Below, piece by piece: positions 56,001 to 64,000 of a DNA stretch of 64,000 nt. Below the pieces are notes generated by a model that saw only the letters and a program-made list of their open reading frames with translations, made no database searches and had not been told where the DNA came from. The translations under genes were made by a program, and so were the position numbers. This stretch comes from Turnera subulata (taxonomy: Eukaryota; Streptophyta; Magnoliopsida; Malpighiales; Passifloraceae): NCBI GenBank assembly GCA_028386065.3, contig JAKUCV010005766.1, positions 1 to 64,000 on the forward strand, given 5' to 3'. Positions within the stretch are counted from its first letter, which is position 1. Every line of letters starts with the position of its first letter.

Positions 56001-56020
56001 ATATGTTTCATTAAGATCTC
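53009..56020 (-). pseudogene. MAP1A: Methionine aminopeptidase 1A pseudogene
   Basis: Minus-strand exons of cytosolic-type methionine aminopeptidase, the enzyme that removes initiator Met from nascent proteins. Pieces, 5' to 3': 56020-55920 (GDLNETYFVGNVDEASR ... TYECLEKAISI); a second copy of that exon at 55750-55711 plus 54108-54056, cut by a solo LTR; 53882-53805 (VKPGVRFREVGEVINRHASS); ~53696-53640 (HGTGELFHCAPDILHYG); 53465-53397 (ENKAVGVMKAGQTFTIEPMI); 53327-~53240 ([24 protein letters not shown]); 53086-53009 (VTETGVEFLTACLPSSP). Metal-ligand residues are visible (H of HGTG, E of TIEPM, E of QFEHT). The first exon copy is frameshifted after EASR, the HGTG exon lacks a base at its start, the AQFEHT exon has no donor, and 5' exons are absent. 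It is not functional. Confidence 0.85.
54109..55710 (+). mobile_element. Solo LTR inside the MAP1A exon copy
   Basis: 1,602 bp, TGTTAGTGTAATGCCCAAAA to CGGTTACTTACA, the same family as 46547-48122. It splits the exon between 54108 and 55711. The flanks are tactc and tcatc, so the target duplication is imperfect or lost. No coding domains. Confidence 0.85.
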
Positions 56021-56035
56021 CTGTATAACATAACA
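55760..56035 (-). repeat. Tandem duplicate of a MAP1A exon and intron
   Basis: 55760-56035 repeats 53895-54108 joined to 55711-55767 (ttacaaaatagttttatcaa, gtaacaagacaaagacagac, then the exon and its acceptor). The duplication predates the LTR insertion, which hit only the downstream copy. Confidence 0.85.
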
Positions 56036-56407
56036 ACCAATGGTTAGCAAATTCTTGACAAAAATAATTGTATCGTCACTCCTCCTGTGATGGCTTCACA
56101 AATAAAACAAAACAATCACACTACTTTCTGTAGCAAAATCAACAACCACTTTTTTTTGTGTTACAATTGCTCGCTTCGGTCATCAATTGTATTGCAAATA
56201 CAATTATTTTTTTTTCAAGCGAACACACAAGTTCGTAGATCGAGACAACTGTTTGGTTCTTTTGGAAAAGTGGGCAGCAGGTGTGTGGCTTGGATTTCAT
56301 CAAATAAGAAATTTATTTTTCTTTTCCTCAGCAGATTTAGCGAGACAATTTTTTGGTTGGCTTGTAATTGCGACACTGGTGGTGCGGGTGATACCAATTG
56401 ATTTATT

Positions 56408-57388
56408 ATGGTTACAAAATCTGCTGACTGTGGTGTTTTTAAATTCAATGGCAAGGATAATTTTTTGATCTGGCAGAGGCAGATGACTACTTTTTTTAAG
56501 CATGTTAAAATTTGGGATGTTGTTGAGAATGGACCAGGGAATCCTGCAGAAGCTGCAAAGTTGGAGAAAGATAATGATGCACGTTATTACCTTGAACAGA
56601 AGGTAGAACTCCCTGTCTATGAAAAATTTTTGGATGCTGTCACTACAAAAGAGATTTGGGATATTTTGCAGAACTGTTATGGTGGCTCTGATAATGTGAA
56701 GAAGGTTAATTTGCAACAATTGAGGGCAAAATTTGAGCTTATGCAGATGAGAGCAGATGAAACAATTGATGATTATTTTGGTCGAATACAAGCGTTGGTG
56801 AATAAAAAGATGAATTCCAATGGTGAAAAGAAGACAGATCAACAGGTTGTTGAGAAGATTCTCCATAGCCTGCCTCCAAGAGATTTTGATTATAAAGTGA
56901 CAGCTATTGAAGAAAATCAAAATTTGGAGACCTTGTCAATTCATGAGTTGCAAGGTAAGTTGATTGTGCATGAGAGTCGGTTGAATTCCAGAAAGCGTGC
57001 AGAAGAACACCAATCTCAGTTGCATTTGGCTTCTCAGAAGGAAGAAAATTGCAATAAAGTTGCATATAACTACCCAGGCCAAAGTAGCAGAGGTGGCAGA
57101 GGTGGTAAAGGTAACAGAGGTGGAAGAGGTGGTAGAGGTGGTCGAGGCAAAAGAGATGGTGCTGATTACAAATAGAATGCTCAGATGAAGTGTTTCAAGT
57201 GTGGAAAATTTGGGCATGCTAAAAAAGAGTGCAAGTCTCATATTCAGTGCAGGCAGTGTGGCAAGTATGGACATTATCAGAGGGAATGCTGGAATAATGG
57301 CAATCAAGCACAAGCAAAGTTTGTGGATGGTGGAGCTGGAGGCTCTAATGGTACAGAGACATTATTACTAGCAAGTCACAAGACATAA
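56408..57388 (+). pseudogene. Copia gag with two zinc knuckles
   Basis: The ATG at 56408 starts a UBN2-type gag (FKFNGKDNFLIWQRQMTTFF, QLRAKFELMQMRADETIDDY, ILHSLPPRDFDYKV), then a Gly/Arg-rich tract. TAG at 57173 interrupts the same frame just before two CCHC knuckles, CFKCGKFGHAKKEC and CRQCGKYGHYQREC. A TAA then stops it at 57386. The protease motif FLDTGCSNHM follows at ~57410. Confidence 0.88.
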
Positions 57389-57467
57389 GCAATAGAGAAG
57401 AACAGGTGGTTCTTGGATACTGGTTGTAGCAATCATATGTCTGGCAACAAGCAAATTTTTTTGTGAG

Positions 57468-58885
57468 TTGGATGAGTCTTTTCACACAACAGTTACACTA
57501 GGTGATAAGACTAAAATTCCTATGAAGGGGAAAGGGAGAATTGCAATAAAGCTGAAGAATGGCTCTGTCAACTATATTTCTGAGGTGTTCTATGTGCCAA
57601 ATTTGTACCAAAATTTGCTGTGTGGGGCAGTTAGCTCAAAAGGGCTATGAGGTGGTATTCAGTGGCAGAGTTTGCATAATCAAAGATGACAAAAAAGGGC
57701 TAATAGCAAAGGTAAACATTGCTGAAAATTGGTTGTATCCTATGCTTATTAACTACAATGATTTACCTTGCTTTAGTTCTGCCATTAGTGGTGATGATTG
57801 GCTTTGGCATATGAGATTTGGGCATTTGAATTTTGGAAGTTTGAAGTTTCTTGCTCGTAAGGAGATGCTTTCTGGATTGCCACATATTGATTTCCAGTAC
57901 AGAGTTTGTGAATCATGCACTCTTGGCAAGAAGCATCGTGATCCTTTTCCTACAGGAAAAGCTTGGAGAGCCACACAACCACTACAACTTGTCCATTCAG
58001 ATTTATGCTCGGTGGAAGTTCCTTCAAATGGAGGCTGCAGGTATTTTATTACCTTTATTGATGACTTTAGTAGGAAGACATGGGTGTATTTCTTGAAGAA
58101 TAAATCTGATGCTTGTGGTGCTTTGAAGCAATTTTTGCTCTACATTCAAAGACAGAGCGGTCATATAATTAAGACTTTGAGAACTGACAGAGGCATTGAG
58201 TATATTGTTTGTGATGATTTTCTGAACCAAAATGGTGTGAAGCACCAGTTGACCGCAAGGTATACTCCTCAATAGAATGGAGTTGCAGAGAGGAAGAACA
58301 GAACTGTGATGGATATGGTTAGGAGTATGTTGTAACAAAAATTTGCCTAAAAATTTTTGGGCAGAAGCTATTTCTTGTGCTGTTTATTTGTTGAACAGAT
58401 GTCCTACCAGGAGTGTTGATGGAAAAACACCTCAAGAAGCATGGACTGGTCAGAAGCCGAATGTTAGTCACTTGAAGGTGTTTGGTTCCATTGCTTATGC
58501 TCATATTCCAGATGCATTGAGAAAGAAGCTAGATGACAAGGCAGAGAAGTGTATTTTCCTTGGGTATAGCCATGAGACAAAGGGATACAAGTTGTACAAT
58601 CCATTTACGAAGAAGATGGTGATTAGCAGAGATGTTACGTTTGATGAGCAAGGAGTTTGGGATTGGTCATCTGCAGATTCACAGCCAGTTCCACATTACT
58701 TAGTCACTGAGAGAGTTGAAGTAGAAGAAGCAGAAGATGAAGTTGAACAAGCGGAAGAACAAGTTGCACAGCCTCTACCAACACAACAAGCAGTGCCAGG
58801 TCGTCCACAACGTAATCAGCAAAGGCCTACACACTTGCAGGATTATGTTGTTGGGAATGACAATGATCCCAGTGATGAAGAATAG
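57468..58885 (+). pseudogene. Copia integrase region, frame broken
   Basis: Protease-integrase linker (YVPNLYQNLL), then the HHCC domain (WHMRFGHLNFGSLKF ... CESCTLGKKH), catalytic motifs (LVHSDLCSVEVPSNGG, FITFIDDFSRKTWVYFLKN, LRTDRGIEY; Ile replaces the usual Gly beside the motif). TAG after YTPQ where NGVAERKNRT continues in frame, then a shift before [19 protein letters not shown]. The C-terminal part runs to 58885 with an acidic linker. Confidence 0.85.
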
Positions 58886-60465
58886 ATGGCACACTTTGCT
58901 TTCTTTGTTGACTGTGATCCCCTATTATATCAGGATGTTGCACAAGATGATCGTTGGATTCAGGCCATAGATGAGGAGATACATGCCATCGAGAAGAATA
59001 AAACTTGGGAGTTGACTTCATTGCCGGCTGGAAAAGAAGCCATTGGTGTCAAGTGGGTGTACAAAACCAAGTACAGGCCTGATAGAGAGGTGGAAAGATA
59101 CAAGGCAAGATTGATGGCAAAAGGCTACAAACAAAAGCCAGGTATTAATTACTTTGAGATTTTTGCTCCTGTTGCAAGGCTTGATACTGTGAGAATGATA
59201 ATTTCTATTACTGCACAAAGTAATTGGAAGATTTATCAAATGGATGTGAAATCTACTTTCTTGAAAGGTGTGCTTGAGGAAGAGGTGTATGTTGAACAAC
59301 CTCTTGGTTATGTGAAGAAGGGGGAGGAAAAGAAAGTTTTCAGGTTGAAAAAAGCCTTGTATGGCTTAAAACAGGCACCTAGAGCTTGGTGCAAGTGAAT
59401 TGATTCTTATTTTGTTGAGAATGGCTTTCACAGGTGTCTTTATGAGCACACTTTGTATGTGAAATCTAACAAGCAGGGAGATGTGACTATTGTGTGCTTG
59501 TATGTTGATGATATGATTTTCACTGGTAACAATCCTGAATTGTTGATGAAGTTCAAGAAAGAGATGATTGCACAGTTTAAGATGACAGATATGGGTTTGA
59601 TGTCATATTTTCTTGGCATTGAAATGAATCAGATCCAGGGAGGCATATTTGTTTCACAGAAAAAGTATGCAGGTGATGTGTTGAAGAAGTTCAAGAAGGA
59701 AAATTGCAATCTGATTCTGACTCCAATAGAGGAGAGATTGAAGTTAGAGAAGGATGGCAGTGGTGACTTGGTTGATGCTACCAACTTCAAGAGATTGGTA
59801 GGAAGCTTGCGGTACTTGACAGCTACAAGGCCAGACATTGTCTACAGTGTTGGACTTGTGAGCAGGTTTATGGAGACTCCACGACAGTCTCATTGGCAAG
59901 CTGCAAAGCACATCCTGCGCTATGTCAAAGGTACATTGAATGATGGCATTTTCTATTCTGCTACTAACAATGTGGAGCTTGTTGGCTATACAGACAGTGA
60001 TTGGGCTGGAGACATTGAGAAGAAGAAGAGTACTTTTGGGTTTGCTTTTCATCTTGGTTCTGGTGTGTTCCCTTGGTCATCCAAGAAACAACAGGTGGTT
60101 GCTTTATCTACAGCTGAAGCAGAATACATTGCAGCTGGATATTGTGCTACTCAAGCAGTATGGTTGAGGAAGATGCTTAGTGAGCTGAACTGCTGAAGCA
60201 GTTTCAAGAGAAGTCTACTACAGTGTATTGTGATAACAAGTCAGCCATTGCATTGTCAAAGAATCCAGTGTTCCATGGTCGCAGCAAACATATTGATATC
60301 AAGTATCTCTACATTCGTGAGCTGGTGCAAAACAAAGAAATTGTGTTTGACTTTTGTTCATCTGAAGTTCAAGTTGCAGATGTGTTCACAAAGCCATTGA
60401 AGACTGAAGTGTTCCTGAAGCTCAAGAAGATGATGGGAATGATGAAGCTTGAAGACTTAGTTTAA
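58886..60465 (+). pseudogene. Copia RT / RNase H region, frame broken
   Basis: RT motifs [64 protein letters not shown], then TGA at 59396. It continues with the active site CLYVDDMIFTGN, MSYFLGIEMNQ and SLRYLTATRPDIVYSVGLVS. RNase H: GYTDSDWAGDIEKKKSTFGF, VALSTAEAEYIAAGYC, TGA at 60194, then YCDNKSAIALSKNPVFHGRS and VADVFTKPL. All domains are recognisable but cannot be made as one protein. Confidence 0.88.
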
Positions 60466-60474
60466 GGGAGGCAA

Positions 60475-60667
60475 TGTGGAATATTAAACTAAGTATTTAT
60501 TTATTTTATAAGTATGTGTTGTGGTAGGAGTCCTAAATCTAAAAGGACTAGGTTTTATGATATTTATGGTACAGTATATAAAAGGACATACCCTAGTATT
60601 TTGTGTGAGTGGTTTTGACAAATAAAATAAAGTGTGTTGTGCTGTGCATATTCTCTCCCTGCAAACA
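60475..60667 (+). repeat. 3' LTR of the copia element
   Basis: 193 bp, TGTGGAATATTAAACTAAG to CCCTGCAAACA, immediately after the polypurine tract AAGGGAGGCAA. It carries a TATA box (cagtatataaaagg). It is short for a copia LTR. Confidence 0.8.
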
Positions 60668-61470
60668 AGAACTATGCTTAATCTTTCTCCTAAGGTTGCA
60701 AACAACAATACACCCACATATGTTTTTATTCTATTTTCCCTCTTTCTTCGCAATCATCGCGCATTAGTACTAGCATCTACTATAAACCTTTTTATTCATG
60801 ATCCACACTTATACTTCACTTATGATCTATTAGCCAGTTTAGTGTGAAACTCCATTACATGATTATATCCTTAATTTTATTTTTTTTGTAGGATTGTCTT
60901 CGAATAAAATTTGCTTAGATCTCTCGCTAACTAGACCAACACCAACAACGGAAAGTTGAGCTTTGATGTATGGTACTACATCTTGAAAGAGGAACACAAG
61001 GAATTGCAAGAAGACTATAGAAGAGTCCGGGATGAAAATAAAATGCTATGGGATGAAAAGTTTGGTTGTGAGCGAGTCTGTTTCTCGAAGAAAATGTTGG
61101 AGAAAAAAGAAATGGTTCAGGATGAAATTTTGGTTTTGGATGGAAATTTTGTTTGTGAGCCAATGCATTTCTCGAAGAATATGCTGGGAAAGATTAGACC
61201 ATCCTCTAAAGACTCTCCACATACTGATACTTCTATCATTGCTTGTGGAGTTTCTCAAGTTGATGCATTTGTTGATGCATGTGCTAGTATTGCTTGTGGC
61301 ATTAATAATCCAGTGCCCGACGAAAATAATGTATGCCTCCGACGTTGCAAAGAGGAGTCTTTACGTTTCTCAGTGAACAACTTCTATTCCTCTTTTTTCT
61401 TATAAGTCGTTGATAACTTTTTTTAGCCGTTGGGGGTAGTCTTATCATAGTTGGATAATGATGTTTCTTT
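60668..61470 (+). repeat. Duplicated block of the 143-residue gene
   Basis: Matches 51614-52420: 'gaactatgcttaatctttct', 'cacatatgtttttatt', 'ttcgcaatcatcgcg', the acceptor region and the coding sequence. The upstream UTR exon is not present here because the copia 3' LTR abuts the block. Confidence 0.88.
61043..61405 (+). CDS. Second copy of the unrecognised protein, start codon lost
   Basis: The codon equivalent to the ATG at 51889 is TTG here (60956), and the first ~30 codons show mostly replacement changes. From the next in-frame ATG at 61043 (MLWDEKFGCERVCFSKKMLE) the frame is open for 120 codons. It has the same internal repeat and Cys pattern as the first copy, nearly all differences synonymous, and one codon less near the end. 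The C-terminus is extended (VNNFYSSFFL). It could be translated from the internal ATG, or it may be a very young pseudogene. The promoter and UTR exon are separated from it by the copia element. Confidence 0.4.
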   Translation: MLWDEKFGCERVCFSKKMLEKKEMVQDEILVLDGNFVCEPMHFSKNMLGKIRPSSKDSPHTDTSIIACGVSQVDAFVDACASIACGINNPVPDENNVCLRRCKEESLRFSVNNFYSSFFL

Positions 61471-61472
61471 TT

Positions 61473-61941
61473 TCATATAAATAAACTGTGTGTAGATATG
61501 GTTATAATGAGGATTATTTCCTGTTTGTGAGATGGTGGTTTAACTATATTGCCTTTGTCTAACATTTTTTTTTTATGCTCATGCCTTTGTGTACTAGATA
61601 TTGTAGTCAATATAGAAAGTGTGTAATGGCTTGTCTTGCTATTACATATATGGTATGATATGCTCTTTTTTTTTTTTAGAAAAAAAAAAGCACTAATGAC
61701 AATTTGTTTTACTAGGAATCGCACTTGATCGAATTATAAGTTTTTGTACATCAATAACAATCACCCATCCATTTAAGCACTTTCTACACCATTTATGTCT
61801 GCACCTAAAAAAACAAACATAGAAAAATTGATTCAAAGGATACCCCATGAAGAAAGATGAATCCTTTGAACACAAAATCCCGCAAAAACAGATTCCCTGT
61901 AAGAATCTTCCCAACATTACGTGTATTAGATTTCAGACCTT
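61473..61941. other. Intergenic, no gene seen
   Basis: AT-rich with long T runs (61565, 61668) and no supported frame. Confidence 0.45.
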
Positions 61942-62983
61942 TCAACTCCTTGCCTTAATCACAAACTTTTTGTTGCTCTTTCCTCCGAGCCATTCTAAGA
62001 TAACCTTTACCCTTGCTTGAAACTCTGTTCTTACCACACGGAAATCCTCCTTTTCTGGCCCTACAAGTGTCCGTTGAGGCTCTCCCTCCGAATCCTTATT
62101 TTGTGGCACTACATCACCAGGTGTGCGGTTGATGTAGTACTTCATTCGTAATTCAAAAGAAGCAAAGCCACCATGCCACAACCTGAGTCCGACATTCAGA
62201 ATAACCTTCCATTTGTATGTAAAAGACCCAAGACATATTGCAGTTGCAATAATGACGTAAAAGTTAAGCTGCTTGTTAACGATATCAAATATAATGACAG
62301 CGACGGAAAGCTCCTTCTCCCTCTTCTCTGCGAGCCTGCTTCTCTACTGCGGCAACTCCATAATCACCTTCGTACCAGAACCAGAAATATGCCACAAGAA
62401 CACGGTTCCTAATGACCAAATCATTACTTTACCATTTAATTGTTTCCAATTGGAGGGCGGTGAGCAACAAAAAATTCACCTGTTGACCTAATAATTTCGG
62501 AAAATTTAGTATGGTAACTGCATTTTTCTAATTTTTAATCCATATAAAGATTGCCACAAACTAACTTTCTTGATAGATAATTTTTTCCGTCTCACTCCTC
62601 TTGACAAGCGAAAAACCTTCTTCAACGACTGTGGGTGGAGCCAGCTCTGGATCCTCTGTATGGCTCTCCTCTGACAGATCTAAATCTTGGCCATTTTCCT
62701 CCTCATGTGCACTTATCTTGGAGAGTGGCCCATCTTCTCCGGCTCCAATGGCTGGTGGTGCCCACTATTTATCATCCTCTACATCTTGCCTTGCAAAGCG
62801 GCGGCGGCAGCCAATGGCGACAGTAGTGATGATTGGGTTGAAGGGGTTATTAATGCATTGGTGAGAGAGAGGTGGAAGTGGATGGGAAGGGTGGCCAAAG
62901 ATGGCTCTACTGATGGTAGGTGTGGTGGCGGGGTTGGCGTCTATTTTGCGGTGGAACGAAGGGTTGATCATAGGGCTGGTCAT
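61942..62983 (-). pseudogene. Broken paralogue of the 538-residue repeat protein
   Basis: The minus-strand C-terminal part aligns with the 40104-41720 protein: FLWHISGSGTKVIMELPQ against LWHVSGLGLKIIAAVPEL; IIFDIVNKQLNFYVIIAT against IVVHNIVNKNLEWYVPIL; then GLRLWHGGFASFELRMKYYI and FQARVKVILEWLGGKSN against QIVLEWFGEGENQ. A stop follows PQ (62325 area). The N-terminal part, from ATG 62983, is Ser/Pro/Arg-rich, ends CRRRFARQDVEDDK, and is stopped by TAG at 62765, after which an acidic stretch (LSEESHTEDPELAPPTVVEE) continues. The three repeats are absent and the protein ends earlier. Nonsense codons make it a pseudogene unless spliced around. Confidence 0.65.
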
Positions 62984-63600
62984 GATTGGCCACCTCAGGA
63001 ACTACATTTTACTTTACTTGAGAGAAAGAGAGAAAAATGAAAGCTGAAAGTAATCTTGATTCTAGATTAAAAAAAAAAACGATCCTTGGGAAGAACAAAT
63101 AGAAACTGATAAAAAAAAAACAATAAAAACTAACAGAAGTGTCAAGTTTGTTAGTCGTTATATTTTTAGGCGGGAAAATATTAGCAAAATGGACTCTAAC
63201 CTCAAACCCACAGTTTTGCTTTTTTTAGGCCCGGTCCAAGAATTCTGTACAACTTTCCTAATCTTAGGATGACTACGAAGAATTCTCAATAACTTTTTTC
63301 AAATAAAATTCATACTAAGGTAAATTGAAAACGCCTATAGGATTGGTTGAAAACCCCAAAATCGAGGGGTAAGTGAAAAATTAAGTCGACAAGAAAGTAA
63401 GAGAAAAACTATAACTGAAAAATAGAAAAGATAAATATGTACCAAAGATAATATGGAAACTTATAATTGGCGTGGCAAATATTTAATATCTCTAGCAACA
63501 CTTTTTTTCTTATTCGTGCCCCACGTATCATCATCAATTTAAAATATGATTACATGTCGGTGTAGGGAGATTTCACGCGAATTCTAATTTTCAATTAAGT
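62984..63600. other. Intergenic, no gene seen
   Basis: Upstream side of the paralogue. A short similarity to the upstream side of the 41720 gene (aggcgggaaaa...) is visible near 63170; otherwise nothing recognised. Confidence 0.4.
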
Positions 63601-63622
63601 CCCAAAGACGTTTTATATAACG

Positions 63623-63955
63623 GCCGGAGTATAACAATAACAACGAAGGGAGAAGTGAGAACCGGTGAAGGTCAAACTCTGTTTACTGGAATCGCTCCGA
63701 GGTATGACAACTCTTTATTTTTTTTATTGCTTATCCATATTGTGTTTTGTGCATGTTCTGATTGACTACTTTGATGAAGCAAAGGATTGAATTGTTGAAA
63801 TAAAACTCAATAAAATTCAATAGCCTTTTACATAATTCAAATTGATTTAGGGTTTCTGCAATTGTGTTTTTGTCCAAAGTTTTGATGCATGGCCACAAAG
63901 ACAATTGTGTTTCCATCACAGATCATAAATTAGACCTAAAGTAAGAGTCTTTGTG
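63623..63955 (+). repeat. Third copy of the UTR-exon and intron block
   Basis: Matches 51145-51590: UTR exon and 'gaggtatgacaactctttatt' donor, 'tagggtttctgcaattgtg', 'gatcataaattagacctaa'. The homology ends at 63955, where MAP1A exon sequence begins. Confidence 0.8.
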
Positions 63956-63975
63956 ATATGTTTCATTGAGATCAC
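63956..63975 (-). pseudogene. MAP1A exon stub at the window edge
   Basis: Minus strand: acceptor 'tatacag' followed by GTGATCTCAATGAAACATAT (codons DLNETY), the start of the exon seen at 55750 and 56020. The rest of the exon is replaced by the UTR/intron block. Intron sequence continues to the window end. Confidence 0.75.
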
Positions 63976-64000
63976 CTGTATAGCATAACAACTGATGGAT

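Larger units (their letters stand above)
56408..60667 (+). mobile_element. Ty1/copia element, 5' LTR not found
   Basis: Plus-strand copia with domain order gag, protease, integrase, RT, RNase H and a 3' LTR (60475-60667). At least five stops or frameshifts (57173, 57387, near 57450, near 58275, 59396, 60194) interrupt it. No matching LTR or primer-binding site is seen before gag in 56040-56407, so the 5' end is truncated or rearranged. 60668 onward is the duplicated block of the 143-residue gene. Confidence 0.88.

Noticed and set aside
53009..56020. Organellar-type methionine aminopeptidase
   Set aside because: GDLNETYFVGNVDEASR and TYECLEKAISI fit the cytosolic MAP1A type rather than the plastid/mitochondrial types.

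Overview
This is nuclear DNA of a flowering plant, almost certainly a eudicot. The evidence is spliced genes with GT-AG introns, plant-type pectin methylesterase (PME) and PME-inhibitor (PMEI) genes, a tubulin-folding cofactor D gene, a nuclear tRNA-Glu, and plant Ty1/copia, LINE and MITE elements. The species cannot be fixed from the sequence. No operons, CRISPR arrays or prokaryotic features are present.

Layout. (1) 0-20 kb: a tandem family of PMEI genes. Three are intact here (5354-5980 and 7185-7814 on +, 18898-19530 on -). Several are broken: a 3' stub at 324, a locus at 2080-2300 whose coding region is gone, a deleted copy at 4209, and one split at 11876/16622 by a copia element. Decayed first exons of a PME lie between them on the opposite strand. 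A 5'-truncated LINE (7908-10316), a complete but decayed copia element with 5-bp target duplication (11877-16621) and a Tourist-like MITE (17088-17528) have landed among them. (2) 20.5-39.3 kb: a segmental duplication. The left copy has an intact tRNA-Glu(CTC), an 871-base assembly gap and a TBCD (tubulin cofactor D) pseudogene with deleted exons. The right copy has an apparently intact two-exon PME, an intact PMEI, a 5'-truncated tRNA-Glu and a near-complete TBCD gene. A 910-base stretch is identical in both copies and abuts runs of N in each, which suggests an assembly artefact. (3) 40-42 kb: an unrecognised, probably plastid-targeted 538-residue protein with three 56-residue repeats. (4) 43-50.8 kb: a LINE broken open by nested LTR insertions. 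(5) 51-64 kb: duplicated blocks carrying a small unrecognised cysteine-containing protein (143 residues and a second copy), a methionine aminopeptidase 1A pseudogene split by a solo LTR, a copia element without a visible 5' LTR, and a broken paralogue of the 538-residue protein.

Functionally, the coherent theme is cell-wall pectin control: a secreted PME beside secreted PMEIs of one recent family. The TBCD gene (beta-tubulin folding) is a housekeeping neighbour that was duplicated with part of the pectin cluster. The most promising undescribed items are the 538-residue repeat protein with its paralogue, and the 143-residue protein pair, whose second half shows mostly synonymous differences.
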